Assembly: GCF_029946005.1 (NCBI RefSeq)
Contig: NZ_JAQSDR010000008.1
Coordinates: forward strand, 1 to 64,000
DNA length: 64,000 bases
Reading direction: 5' to 3'
Source of the DNA: Aquabacterium sp.
GTDB lineage: Bacteria > Pseudomonadota > Gammaproteobacteria > Burkholderiales > Burkholderiaceae_C
A program made the position numbers and the translations under genes. Within the stretch, counting starts at the first letter, position 1; every line of letters starts with the position of its first letter. The notes beneath the pieces were generated by a model, which had not been told where the DNA came from, searched no databases, and saw only the letters and a program-made list of their open reading frames with translations. Positions 47,501-55,900 of the stretch are shown piece after piece.

Positions 47501-48230
47501 GCCCGTCACGCCGGCTCAGCCCACCACGCCACCGGTCGAGCCGAAGGACGACATGGTCGATGAGATTGGCGACAAACTCAACGAGTCCCCGGTTGGTTCA
47601 AGCAATCCCGGGGACGGCGCGCAGCTGCCGCCCGTTCAAAGTGGCAATGAAAGCGATGGCCAGGGCCATGGCACTTCAGGCCAGCATGCGCAAGGTGGCT
47701 CCTATGCGACATCTGCATCGCACTACGCCGCCAATCAAGCCGGCGGTTTCGTGGTTCGACTGGAAGCTGGTGGACTGATTTTCGGTGTGACCCCCGGCAA
47801 CATCCTGCTTGAAATGAGCGTCACTCAGCTCAAGGTTTCGTCCGAGGCTGGCCTCAATCTGAGCTTCTCCACGGTAGGCGTGCGGGGCAGTGAGCATTCG
47901 TCGCCCCGCCTGGCCTTCACTGAAAACACTGAAGATCGCCGGGTTAAGGTCGAAAAGATGGTGGTACAGACCTCGGGCGCCGCATTGTCGGTGGGCGCGG
48001 TCTGGTGGGCCGCCCGGATGTCCGGCCTGCTGGCCAGCTTGATGATCAGCACACCGGCCTGGCGTTCCATTGACCCGCTGCCGGTCATGGGCCTGGGTGG
48101 CGGGCCCGGTCCGGATGATGAGGATGAAAGTGATGATCACGCAGACGACCCCAACGGCATGGACGCCCGGGCGGCGCGCTTGTTCGGCGCCAACAAGGTC
48201 GACGGTCGTGAACTAGAAGGCATTGGATGA
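32526..48230 (+). CDS. Giant LEPR-XLL/DUF4347 repeat protein 1 (5234 aa), putative adhesin
   Basis: Domains in order: an LEPR-XLL-like motif (EELESRLLFSAD, residues 18-29); DUF4347 (about 83-240) with HIISHG (His145) and LLLYGCDLS (Cys188); a DNRLRE-like domain (about 257-455); cadherin-like segments; a CSLREA-like start (SLREAIIAANTTAGTDTIAF) with a right-handed beta-helix (about 700-1190, repeated GNYIG); a W-[ND]-G-[ST]-x-W repeat region like a seven-bladed propeller (about 1300-1720); and a cadherin-like domain. Twenty-four tandem repeats of 123 aa then span about 2011-4965. A Gly/Pro/Thr linker precedes a conserved tail with a hydrophobic segment beginning VGAVWWAARMSG (from about 5155) and an acidic stretch. 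No Sec signal peptide is visible. The stop overlaps the next start (ATGA). Confidence 0.92.
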   Translation: MRQVPPQRRGRGVSFLVEELESRLLFSADAATLLGLPVSLAAPATASGAQATLTADASAASIPLMQAVVAAPDVLVPETSVRHELVFVDAAVPEADKLIQAIQANASSSKVIEVVVIQAGEDGLAVITNALQHRQDLDAVHIISHGDALGLTLGNSRLDTASLNANLGSISSWGQSLAPEADLLLYGCDLSSSAEGRALADNLALLTGADVAASDDLTGATSLGGDWDLEYQHGQIETTVVVEGEAVALWDHVLATLTLQEGTTAGYTDTTDTYLRTSTGVADNTNYGAATTLLAGEDGTGGAAQLLIKFDNLVGSGTNQIPAGSTITGVTLTMQITTQATFTNPSFDFHRMLTTWTGASTWGSMGGGVSAGSGYSNTVDGTITESGTGSFSITNNANMIASVQAWVNSPSSNYGWWTSNGGYSSRIAFASAENGTVASRPKLVVTYTPPTPQAVDLDANNSSGATGSNYSGAFTEQTPLKIADTDATISGGSTTNLTGMTVTIANPLDGVLESLSGTTTGTSITAAYNSGTGVLTLSGTDTVANYQTVLRSITYNNTSDNPTTTSRTINVVATDTNGVSTNSATTTLSVTRVNDAPVINSNGGGTSGSISVRETLTAVTTVSSTDADSGSLTYSISGGADSARFSINGITGVLTFTAAPDFEAPTDVGANNVYDVIVQVSDGTLADTQALAVTVTDVVSTLTVTTITDNNDSGLGTSFTAEQLNALNGGTDTRVSLREAIIAANTTAGTDTIAFAITGVTGAYGEYTITMASALPTITGAVYINAATQTGYTNRPIVVLDGNGGAGEGLSLLNTADGSTIRGLVIRAFSANGIYVQAGSDNNTIVGNYIGSFNADGSNAGAAKRNASEGIEAYGANLTIGGTTAADRNVISGNTSAYNIYLATGADGAVIKGNYIGLNAAGTAAFSTTNSAYGIMIENAATNVTIGGTATGAGNVISGFTNRGVWVTTTGTVTVQGNYIGTDYTGTVDLGNTGYGLYVDDGGSAIIGGTAVGAGNLISGNDGGGIYVGSTGGATIQGNTVGLNAAGTTALGNTGVGIYLNTGNASTVGGNTAAARNIISGNSTYGIQVVSSPTGGHVIKGNYIGVGADGTTLLGNGAAGVYITGNNTTVGGKGSGDGNIIAGNGGAGIAVVGGIYDLFYRNSIYSNTGLGIDLNNDGVTYNDYNDGDGGANYLNNFPVITSVVTNGSSTVISGSIDWYTQAQPIYIEFFSSTSKDASGHGEGKTYLGFAQVTTDATTGDATFSLTVTGVSVGDWITAVANVEGGPIGASEFAMAVQAVAPANAPRGKVIWNANDRYYQSYADWGPSGWSGVGTTGLNLTDDISMIAAAEAPTRNEIIFIGSADVSGKILAAIWNGSTWSSVLSLPVANPGAAASQYDSFAIVYDNVSGDAMLVWDNGNTGTTGLSYATWNGSTWSSIGTITAPVSGEPVQMKLVSNAVTHEMVLAVQTATASNNQYALVWNGSSWGNAQTLGTNTNDQKFEINVAYEQLSGRVMVVYDASASDSSSVQYRLWNGTSWSAESTITAPAGVTVASDVYSTVLASDAKSNRIAIAVQDAADEVWLSVWDGSSWGSGQLATATGTDMIDQHSGMSVAFESQSGDLLAAYGKQATANVFYRTWTSGGGWSAEFTGPSLGGTDKPQVLKLFADPYTNTIMMGVQDDAQDLNFVAWDGSAWGTVTELDSATGHTYRENFTYVWYQSAPAILNLAGDTLAYTEDQAATVIDQGTAASAVLSSGYGYNGGNLTVSFTAGSANAEDVLGVRNQGVGAGQIGVSGANISYAGTVIGTVTGGTGGTSLVITLNANATDAAVSALISNITYQNTNTSAPSTTNRTVRYVLTSATGLASLDNNVTVTVTAVNDAPVNTKPGGQSTNEETALVFSSGNGNLISISDVDAASGSMQVTLSVLHGTLTLSGLTGLSFTSGDGTADGSMVFTGTVANINAALAGLSYTPTSNYAGADTLSIVTSDQGNTGTGGPLTDSDMVAITVNSVNDAPAGASTTITTLEDTAYTFTAADFGFTDASDSPADTLAGVKITTLPGAGTLTLNGVAVTAGQVISAANINSGLLVFTPAANANGAAYTSFTFQVQDNGGAANGGVDLDASPNTMTVNVTAVNDAPAGTNKTITTLEDTAYTFTAADFGFTDASDSPANTLLGVKITTLPGAGSLTLNGVAVTAGQVISSANIASGLLKFTPAANANGAGYASFTFQVQDNGGTANGGVDLDGSPNTMTVSVTAVNDAPAGTNKTVTTNEDTDYTFTAADFGFTDASDSPANTLSGVKITALPGAGSLTLNGVAVTVGQVVSVANINSGLLKFTPVANANGTGYASFTFQVQDNGGTANGGVDLDATPRTMTVDVTTVNDAPAGTNKTITTLEDTAYTFTAADFGFADASDSPAHTLSGVKITTLPVAGSLTLNGVAVTAGQVISAANIASGLLLFTPAANGNGTGYASFTFQVQDSGGTANGGVDLDTTPRTMTVDVTAVNDAPTGTNKTVTTLEDTAYTFTVADFGFTDASDSPANTLLGVKITTLPAAGTLTLSGVAVTAGQVVSSANIASGLLKFTPAANANGTGYASFTFQVQDNGGTANGGVDLDATPRTMTLDVTVVNDAPAGTNKTITTLEDAAYTFTAADFGFTDASDSPANTLAGVKITTLPGAGSLTLNGVAVTAGQVVSVANINSGLLRFTPAANAKGTGYASFTFQVQDNGGTANGGVDLDGSANTMTVNVTTVNDAPAGTNKTITTLEDTAYTFTAADFGFTDPNDSPANTLSGVRITTLPGAGSLTLSGVAVTAGQVVTVANINSGLLKFTPAANANGTGYTSFTFQVQDNGGTANGGVNQDASPNTMTVNVTAVNDAPAGTNKTVTTNEDADYTFTAADFGFTDASDSPANTLLGVKITTLPGTGSLTLNGLAVTAGQVVSVANINSGLLKFVPAANGNGAGYASFTFQVQDNGGTANGGVDLDASPNTMTVDVTAVNDAPAGANRTVTTLENTAYVFSSADFGFTDVSDSPANALLAVKITTTPGAGTLTLNGLVVNAGDFVLASDIAGGLLVFTPAVGVSGQPYADFTFQVQDNGGTANGGVDLDASANTMTVNVTSAVNQAPQGSNNTVTAAEDVAYVFTTADFGFTDLNDTPSNQLLAVKITTVPGAGSLMLNGVAVSAGDFVMASDIAAGGLVFVPGSNASGTAYASFNFQVQDDGGTASGGVDLDATPRTMTVDVTAVNDAPVGADKTVTTSEDVAYTFGASDFGFADPSDAPGNALLAVKITTLPGAGTLTLNGVAVNAGDFILASDIATGKLVYMPGLDGNGAGYASFTFQVQDDGGTANGGVNLDGTPRTLTVDVTSVNDAPVGTDKTVTTIEDTTYTFGTADFGFTDLSDAPGNALQAVKITTLPGAGSLTLNGVAVSAGDFILAIDIAAGKLVYTPGADGNGTAYASFTFQVQDDGGTANGGVNLDATARTLTVDVSSVNDVPVGIDRTVTALEDTAYTFGTADFGFTDPSDAPDNALQAVKITTLPGAGTLTLNGVAVNAGDFILASDIATGKLVYTPGLDGNGAGYASFTFQVQDDGGTANGGVNLDGTARTLTMDVTSVNDAPVGTDKTVTTLEDMAYTFAAADFGFADPSDVPANTLLSVKITTLPGAGTLTLNGVAVNAGDFILASDIAAGKLVYTPGANSNGANHANFTFQVQDDGGTANGGVNLDGTPRTMTVDVTSVNDAPVGADKTVITNEDTAYTFGTADFGFADPSDSPGNALLSVKITTLPGAGTLTLNGVAVNAGDFILASDIAAGKLVYTPGLDGHGAGYASFTFQVQDNGGTANGGVNLDGTPRTMTVDVTSVNDAPTGASTTITTLEDTAYTFGTADFGFADPNDTPANTLLSVKITTLPGAGSLMLNGVAVNAGDFILASDIAAGKLVYTPGLDGNGAGYASFTFQVQDNGGTANGGVSLDGTPRTMAMNVTSVNDAPAGASTTITTLEDTAYTFGTADFGFADPSDAPGNALQAVKITTLPGAGTLTLNGVAVNAGDFILASDIATGKLVYTPGLDGNGAGYASFTFQVQDNGGTANGGVNLDGTARTLTVDVTSVNDAPVGTDKTVTTNEDTAYTFGTADFGFADANDSPANTMLAVKITTLPGAGTLTLNGVAVTAGQTISMANITSGLLKFTPAANANGTGYTSFTFQVQDNGGTAHAGTDLDGTPRTMTVDLTSVNDAPVGADKTVTTNEDTAYTFAAADFGFADLNDSPANTLLTVKITTLPGSGTLSLNGVAVNAGDFILASDIAVGKLVYTSGADGHGAGYASFIFQVQDNGGTANGGVNLDGTARTLTVDVTSVNDAPLGTDKTVTTNEDTAYTFGTADFGFADLNDSPANTLLSVKISTLPGIGTLTLNGVAVNAGDFILASDIAAGKLVYTSGADGHGAGYASFTFQVQDNGGTANGGVSLDGTPRTMAMNVTSVNDAPAGASTTITTLEDTAYTFGTADFGFADSSDAPGNTMLAVKITTLAGTGTLTLNGVAVNAGDFILASDIAAGKLVYTPGADGHGAGYASFTFQVQDNGGTANGGVNLDGAPRTMTVDVTSVNDAPVGTDKTVTSNEDAIYTFTAADFGFTDPNDSPVNALLSVRITTLPGAGSLTLNGVAVTAGQTISVANITSGLLKFTPVANASGTAYASFTFQVQDNGGTANGGVNLDGTARTLTVNVSSVNDAPTGASTTITTLEDTAYTFGTADFGFADTNDAPGYVLQAVKITTLPGAGTLTLNGVAINAGDFILASDIAAGKLVYTPGANGHGAGYSSFTFQVQDNGGTANGGVNLDGTPRTMTMDVTSLNDAPVGADHTVTTNEGVIHTFTVADFGFNDLRDAPGNAFWAVRITTLPVAGNLTLNGVAVNAGDWVQASDIAAGQLIFTPVAGTSGLSYASFTFQVQDNGGTALGGSDTDAVARTMSISVASASVPQGPGPTSPGTGTGAGGGSNTAPGTSPVTPAQPTTPPVEPKDDMVDEIGDKLNESPVGSSNPGDGAQLPPVQSGNESDGQGHGTSGQHAQGGSYATSASHYAANQAGGFVVRLEAGGLIFGVTPGNILLEMSVTQLKVSSEAGLNLSFSTVGVRGSEHSSPRLAFTENTEDRRVKVEKMVVQTSGAALSVGAVWWAARMSGLLASLMISTPAWRSIDPLPVMGLGGGPGPDDEDESDDHADDPNGMDARAARLFGANKVDGRELEGIG
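34625..36100 (+). other. Right-handed beta-helix-coding segment of giant 1
   Basis: After a CSLREA-type lead-in, the protein repeats GNYIG or GNTVG followed by an NxxG-type turn at roughly even spacing at least six times, alternating with V-[IV]-x-G-N strands. This is the usual look of a pectate-lyase-like parallel beta-helix within a large exoprotein. Confidence 0.65.
38556..47414 (+). repeat. 24 tandem 369-bp repeats coding cadherin/tandem-95-like domains
   Basis: Each 123-aa unit begins VNDAPxG and contains EDTAYTF, ADFGF, VKITTLPGAG and SFTFQVQDNGGTA. From the first unit (38556) to the last (47046) is 8490 bp, or 23 x 369 plus one extra codon. That codon fits the additional residue before the tenth unit. 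Units 1-8 carry the AVTAGQVIS variant. From unit 9 on most carry AVNAGDFILASDI, and the first type returns in units 18 and 22. Confidence 0.9.
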
Positions 48231-49798
48231 GCGAGAAGTTTTCAATCCGCGGTTTGATGCGTCGTTGGGCCATGAGCCCCACGGCGCGCATCAGCTTTGG
48301 CCTGGTGTCATTGCTGGTGGGATTGCTGATGGTGCTCGACCTCGTCCTCAAGCTCTTGCCTGACCAGCGCGCCATGACCCAAAGCGTGCGCGAGCAGGTT
48401 GCGGTGAATGTGGCAGTGCAAGTCAAGTTACTGCTCAACGATGCAAGCATGCGGGGCCCACTGGTCGGCATGATCCATGAAATCGTGCAGCAATCACCGG
48501 AGATCGAATCGATCGGCATCCGCCGCGAGGCGGGTGATCTGGTGATTGCCACCAACGGCCACAAAGAGGGTTGGGAAGCACCGCCTCTGGGCTTGTCCAC
48601 CATCACCAGCGTGGTGGTGCCCCTCAATTCAGGCACGGCCAAATGGGGGCAGCTTGAAATCGGCTACCGATCACCCTGGCCCAACACCCTGATGGGCTGG
48701 TTGAAACAGCCCACCGTGCAACTGATCTTCACCATCAGCACGGCGTCGTTCATTGCTTTTTACCTGTACTTGCGGCGGGTTCTGCAGCATCTGGATCCGT
48801 CCAAAGCCATCCCGGAACGGGTGCGCGTGGCCTTCGACACCTTGACCGAAGGCCTGTTGGTGCTGGACCTGCAAGGTCAGATCCTGCTGGCCAATTCTGC
48901 GTTTCGCGGTTTTCACCCTCAAGCTGGCGACGTGCTGATGGGCCGCTCGATCAAGCAACTGGAGTGGCTGGTCAATGGCGTGCATGAAACGGCCGACCTG
49001 CCACCCTGGGAACGTGCGCTGCAGACCACCGAGCCCATCCTGGGCGTGGAAGTCGATCTGAGCCGCGATGGTGGCGACGCCCGGCGCGCCTTGCTCAATT
49101 GCGCCGCCATCCGCGATGCCGCTGGCAACGCCCGGGGCTGCCTGGTCACCTTGGACGACGTGACCGCGCTGGACCAGGCCAACACCCAACTGCGCTCTGC
49201 GCTGACGGAGTTGGAGTCTTCGCGCGACCAGATCCAGAAGCAGAACGACGAGCTGCAACTGCTGGCCAACTGCGACCCCATGACCGGTTGTTTCAACCGC
49301 CGCGCCTTCTTCGCCCGCGCCGAGCCCATGCTGAAGCATGCCCTTGAAACTGGCGAGCCCTTGTGCTGCGTGATGACCGACATCGACCGTTTCAAGTCCG
49401 TCAACGACACCTACGGCCACTCGGTGGGCGACGTGGTGATCCAGGCCGTCTCCAAGGTTCTGAAAACCTCCATGCGCGAGCAAGACGTGCTGTGCCGTTA
49501 TGGCGGCGAAGAATTCTGCGTGCTGCTCCATGGCCTGACGTTGGACCAAGCTGTGATTGTGGCCGACCGCATCCGTGGCCGCATTGAGCGCGAAGTCGGC
49601 CCCAGTGTCGAGGGCGTGCCCAACCTGCGCATCACCTCCAGCTTTGGTGTGGCCATGCTGGGCTCCGGCAATGCCAAAAACATGCTGCTTTTGATCGAGC
49701 GGGCGGACCAGGGCTTGTATGCCGCCAAGGAAGCCGGCCGAAACCAGGTTCAGTGCATCGACTGGGCCGAGGTCGGCGAGTTGGTGGTGGATGCTTGA
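48227..49798 (+). CDS. Membrane diguanylate cyclase with PAS-like and GGDEF domains
   Basis: The 523-aa enzyme would make c-di-GMP from two GTP. It has an N-terminal membrane span (about 23-44), a periplasmic region of about 115 residues, and a second span (about 165-182). A PAS-like domain (about 200-312) and a coiled coil (about 315-345) follow. The GGDEF domain has GGEEF at 426-430. An intact inhibitory I-site RxxD (R417, D420) lies five residues before it, so product feedback is expected. Its ATG overlaps the preceding giant gene's TGA by 4 bp, showing tight coupling. Location between two giant-adhesin genes suggests local c-di-GMP control of their export or retention. There is no EAL domain. 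Confidence 0.93.
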   Translation: MSEKFSIRGLMRRWAMSPTARISFGLVSLLVGLLMVLDLVLKLLPDQRAMTQSVREQVAVNVAVQVKLLLNDASMRGPLVGMIHEIVQQSPEIESIGIRREAGDLVIATNGHKEGWEAPPLGLSTITSVVVPLNSGTAKWGQLEIGYRSPWPNTLMGWLKQPTVQLIFTISTASFIAFYLYLRRVLQHLDPSKAIPERVRVAFDTLTEGLLVLDLQGQILLANSAFRGFHPQAGDVLMGRSIKQLEWLVNGVHETADLPPWERALQTTEPILGVEVDLSRDGGDARRALLNCAAIRDAAGNARGCLVTLDDVTALDQANTQLRSALTELESSRDQIQKQNDELQLLANCDPMTGCFNRRAFFARAEPMLKHALETGEPLCCVMTDIDRFKSVNDTYGHSVGDVVIQAVSKVLKTSMREQDVLCRYGGEEFCVLLHGLTLDQAVIVADRIRGRIEREVGPSVEGVPNLRITSSFGVAMLGSGNAKNMLLLIERADQGLYAAKEAGRNQVQCIDWAEVGELVVDA

Positions 49799-49991
49799 AC
49801 TGCGTGGAAGCGGGCAGTTGTCGGTAGTTCTTGGCTTATTTACAAGTTTTACCTGTCGTGAGTTCATCCATCATTCAACAGTGTGCAATGCCGATTCCGC
49901 TTCTCTGAGGTCGGAGTGGGCTCTTGCATCTGAACTCATGCTGCCAGAGAGGCCCCGACGTGTGTGAATCCCGCCTGAAAGACCACCAGAC

Positions 49992-52900
49992 ATGACGCGC
50001 AAGCTCAAGTCGGGCGCGGTCGTTCGTCCAGGTGGCTTCGATGGCCAAATGGAGGAGCTGGAGGCCCGCATCCTCTACAGCGCGGACCTGATCGGTGCTC
50101 TGGCGGACGCCTCCGGTGATCACGCCAGCGGGCCATCATCGGCGCAGGTTGTGGTCATGCCAGCCACGCCCGTGACCAGTCAGGGCAATGACGAAATCAC
50201 GCAAGCCAAGGCCGCTGGCGAAGAGTCTGACGTGGAGGGCTCTCTGGAGCTGGTGTTCATCGATGCCAGCGTGCCCGAGGCCGATCAGTTGCTGGCCCTT
50301 CTGCAGAGCCAGACCATGGTTGGCCGCACGCTGGAAGTGCATTGGATCGATGCCCAGAGTGACGGCGTTTCACAAATTGCCGAGGTTCTGAAGGGCCGCG
50401 AAGGCATCGATGCCTTGCACATCATCAGTCACGGCGATGCGAGCGGCTTGCAGCTTGGCAGTGGACGACTGGACGGCGCCTGGCTCACCGCGCACATGGG
50501 CGAAGTGGCTTCCTGGGGCGGTGCCTTGTCCGCCGACGCGGATCTGCTCCTGTATGGCTGTGACCTGGCCAGCTCCAGCGAGGGCAGGGCGCTGGTTGAC
50601 AACCTGGCATTGCTCACGGGGGCTGATGTGGCGGCCAGCGATGACTTGACGGGCTCCGCCCTGTTGGGTGGCGACTGGACGCTGGAATACGAAGCGGGTC
50701 AGGTGGAAAGTGCGGTGGTGCTTTCTGCGCAAGCACAGCAAAGCTGGAGCCATGTGCTCGCCACCGCCACCTTCCAGGAGGGCGTCAGCAGCTACACCGG
50801 AACCCAAGATACCTACATCGACACCGCCAACTCATCGACCAACTATGGCGCAAGCACCAGCTTGAAGGTGGACGATGGAACGCCCAATGACATGCAGACC
50901 CTGATCCGGTTTGACAACATCATTGGCGCCGGGCAGATACCTGCTGGTTCCACGATCACCGCAGCGACCTTGACGGTGTATGTGACCAATCACGATGCGG
51001 GTGACAACGTCACCATTCACCAGATGTTGATCAACTGGACCGAGGCCTCGACCTTCAGTTCATTGGGCAGCGGCGTGGCCACCAACAATGTGGAGGCGAG
51101 CAGCACAGGCCTGTACACGCTGGATGCCGGCACGTCAGGATCGGTTGACTTCACCGGACTGGCTTCATCGGTTCAGGCCTGGGTGAATGGCCAGGCCAAC
51201 TATGGTTGGGTGATCGTGACCGGGGCCTCGAATGCGGACGACTGGACCATCGTCAGTTCGGAAGGGGCCACGTCCACCCAACGTCCCAAGCTCACGGTGA
51301 CCTACACCCCGCCCACGCCGCCGGCATTGGACCTGGACGCGAACAACAGCTCGGGCGCGACGGGCAGCAACTACACCGCGGCCTTCACAGAGCAAACGGC
51401 GGTCAACATCATCGACAGCGATGCCACAGTGACGGCAGGCAGCAACACCATCAGCCCCAACCTGTCGGGCATGACGGTGACCATCTCGAACCTGCTGGAT
51501 GGCGCGGCCGAGTCCTTGTCCGCCACCACGACCGGCACCAGCATCACTGCCTCTTACAACAGCGGCACGGGTGTGCTGACTTTGTCGGGTTCAGACACGG
51601 CCGCGCACTACCAGACCGTGTTGCGCACGATCCAGTACAACAACTCCTCGGACAACCCGACTACCACTAGCCGCACGATCAACTTCGTGGCTTCGGATCC
51701 CTATGGCGGCAACAGCACCACGGCCACGACGACCCTGTCGGTATCGCGGGTCAACGATGCCCCCACGGCCACGATCACGCCCACCAGCTACAGCGCCACC
51801 GAGCAGGTCAGCCTGACCTTGCACGGCACCGGCTTGAGCATGGCCGATGTGGATGCAGGCAGCAGCAGTGTCCAGGCGACCATCAGCGTGACGTCGGGCA
51901 CCTTGACCGCGGCGGCGGGTACCACCGGTGTCACGATTGGCGGCTCAGGTACCAGCACGTTGACCTTGAGCGGCACCCTCGCTCAGATCAACAACCTTCT
52001 GGCGGGTAGCTTGAGCGGCACGCTGACCTTCATCATGAGCAGCGATGCGCCACCGGCCAGCGTCACCTTGACCTTGACCGCCAGCGACTTGGGCAACAGT
52101 GGCAGTGGTGGCACCTTGACGGGCAACGACACGGCCACCATCAACATCACGGCGGTCAACGATTCGCCGACAGGCTCGGTGTCGATCAGTGGAACGGTCA
52201 CCCAGAACCAGACGCTGACCGCCAGCAACAGCATCGCCGATGCCGATGGCCTGGGCACCATCACCTACCATTGGCTGCGTGGCGGTGTTGATACCGCCGC
52301 AACCGGCAGCACGTATGCGCTGACCGAGGCGGATGTGGGCGCCGTCATGTCGGTTCGGGCGACTTACACCGATGCCTATGGGGCGGCGGAGACCGTCACC
52401 AGCTCGGCCACTTCCGCCGTGGCCAACGTCAACGATGCGCCTACCGGAAGTGTGACCATCAGCGGCACGGCCACGCAAGGTCAAACGCTGACGGCCAGCA
52501 ATAATATTGCCGACATCGACGGCCTGGGTGCGATCACCTACCACTGGTACCGTGGTGGTGTTGACACCGGTAGCACGGGCACGACTTATGTGCTGTCTGA
52601 ATCGGACGTGGGCGCCGTCATGACGGCGGTGGCCACGTACACCGATGGCCATGGTACGGCCGAATCAGTGACCAGCTCAGCCACGGCGGCCGTGGCCAAC
52701 GTCAATGATGCGCCTACCGGAAGTGTGACCATCAGCGGCACGGCCACACAAGGCCAGACGCTGACGGCGAGCAACAACATCGCCGACATCGATGGCCTGG
52801 GCGCGATCACCTACCACTGGTTCAGAGGGGGTGTAGACACAGGCTCCACCGGAACAACTTATGTGCTGAGTGAGGCTGATGTCGGCTCAACAATCGTGGC

Positions 52901-55900
52901 CAAGGCCACGTACACCGATGTTCATGGAACTGCTGAGACGGTGACCAGTTCGGCCACGGCGGCTGTGGCCAACGTCAATGACAGCCCGACCGGCACCGTG
53001 ACCATCACGGGCACGGCCACACAAGGCCAGACGCTGACGGCCAGCAACAACATCGCCGACATCGACGGCCTGGGCGTGATCACTTACCACTGGTACCGTG
53101 GCGGTGTGGACACAGGCTCCACGGGCACGACTTATGTGCTGTCTGAATCTGACGTGGGATCGGCCATCACGGCCGTGGCCACCTACACCGATGCGCACGG
53201 CACGGCCGAATCGGTGACCAGTGCGGCCACGGCGGCGGTGGTCAATGTCAACGATGCGCCCACAGGCGCGGTGAGCATCAGCGGCACGGCCACGCAGGGG
53301 CAGACGCTGACGGCCAGCAACAACATTGGCGACATCGATGGATTGGGCGCGATCACCTACCACTGGTACCGTGGCGGTGTGGACACGGGATCGACTGGGA
53401 CCACTTATGTTCTGAGCGAATCCGACGTGGGTGCGGTCATCACGGCCGTGGCCACGTACACCGACGGGCACGGCACAGCCGAATCGGTGACCAGCTCAGC
53501 CACGACGGCCGTGGCCAATGTCAACGATGCGCCAACAGGCACTGTGACCATCAGCGGCACGGCCACACAAGGCCAGACGCTGACGGCCAGCAACAACATT
53601 GCCGACATTGATGGCCTGGGCACCATCACCTACCATTGGTACCGTGGCGGCGTGGACACGGGATCGACTGGGACCACTTATGTTCTGAGCGAATCGGACG
53701 TGGGCGCCGCCATCACGGCAGTGGCCACCTACACCGATGCGCATGGCGCGGCCGAATCAGTGACCAGTTCGGCCACCGCCGCCGTGGCCAACGTCAACGA
53801 TGCGCCCACGGGCGCGGTGACCATCAGCGGCACTGCCACACAAGGCCAGACGCTGACGGCCAGCAACAACATTGGCGACATCGACGGCCTGGGCGCGATC
53901 ACTTACCACTGGTACCGTGGCGGTGTGGACACAGGCTCCACGGGCACGACTTATGTGCTGTCTGAATCTGACGTGGGATCGGCCATCACGGCCGTGGCCA
54001 CCTACACCGATGCGCACGGCACGGCCGAATCGGTGACCAGTGCGGCCACGGCGGCGGTGGTCAATGTCAACGATGCGCCCACAGGCGCGGTGAGCATCAG
54101 CGGCACGGCCACGCAGGGGCAGACGCTGACGGCCAGCAACAACATTGGCGACATCGATGGATTGGGCGCGATCACCTACCACTGGTACCGTGGCGGTGTG
54201 GACACGGGATCGACTGGGACCACTTATGTGCTGAGCGAATCGGACGTGGGTGCGGTCATCACGGCGGTGGCCACGTACACGGACGGGCACGGCACAGTCG
54301 AATCGGTGACCAGCGCGGCCACGGCGTCGGTGGTCAATGTCAACGATGCGCCAACAGGCTCTGTGACGATCAGCGGCACGGCCACACAAGGCCAAACGCT
54401 GACGGCCAGCAACAACATTGCCGACATCGATGGCCTGGGTGCGATCACCTACCATTGGTACCGTGGCGGTGTGGACACGGGATCGACTGGGACCACTTAT
54501 GTGCTGAGCGAATCGGACGTGGGTGCGGTCATCACGGCGGTGGCCACGTACACGGACGGGCACGGCACAGTCGAATCGGTGACCAGCGCGGCCACGGCGT
54601 CGGTGGTCAATGTCAACGATGCGCCAACAGGCTCTGTGACGATCAGCGGCACGGCCACACAAGGCCAAACGCTGACGGCCAGCAACAACATTGCCGACAT
54701 CGACGGCCTGGGCGCGATCACCTACCACTGGTACCGTGGTGGTGTGGACACGGGATCGACTGGGACCACTTATGTGCTGAGCGAATCCGACGTGGGTGCG
54801 GTCATCACGGCGGTGGCCACGTACACGGACGGGCACGGCACAGTCGAATCGGTGACCAGCGCGGCCACGGCGTCGGTGGTCAATGTCAACGATGCGCCAA
54901 CAGGCTCTGTGACGATCAGCGGCACGGCCACACAAGGCCAGACGCTGACGGCCAGCAACAACATTGCCGACATCGACGGCCTGGGCGCGATCACCTACCA
55001 TTGGTACCGTGGCGGTGTGGACACCGGCAGCACGGGCACGACTTATGTACTGTCTGAATCGGACGTGGGCGCGGTCATCACGGCGGTGGCTACCTACACC
55101 GATGGCCATGGCGCCAGTGAGTCAGTCCCCAGCGCGGCAACTTCCGCCGTGGCCAATGTTAACGATGCGCCAACAGGCTCTGTGACGATCAGCGGCACGG
55201 CCACGCAGGGGCAGACGCTGACGGCCAGCAACAACATTGGCGACATCGACGGCCTGGGCGCGATCACTTACCACTGGTACCGTGGTGGTGTGGACACTGG
55301 CAGCACGGGCACCACCTACGTGTTGTCTGAGTCCGACGTGGGCGCCATCATGACGGCGGTGGCCACGTACACCGATGCCCATGGCACGGCCGAATCAGTC
55401 ACCAGCTCAGCCACGGCAGCCGTGGCCAATGTCAACGATGCGCCAACAGGCTCTGTGACGATCAGCGGCACGTCCACACAAGGCCAGACGCTGACGGCCA
55501 GCAACAACATTGCCGACATTGATGGCCTGGGTGCGATCACCTACCACTGGTACCGTGGCGGTGTGGACACGGGATCGACTGGGACCACTTATGTTCTGAG
55601 CGAATCCGACGTGGGTGCGGTCATCACGGCGGTGGCCACGTACACGGACGGGCACGGCACAGTCGAATCGGTGACCAGCGCGGCCACGGCGTCGGTGGTC
55701 AATGTCAACGATGCGCCAACAGGCTCTGTGACGATCAGCGGCACGGCCACACAAGGCCAAACGCTGACGGCCAGCAACAACATTGCCGACATCGATGGCC
55801 TGGGTGCGATCACCTACCATTGGTACCGTGGCGGTGTGGACACGGGATCGACTGGGGCCACCTACGTATTGGCCGAGTCGGACGTGGGCGCGGTCATCAC

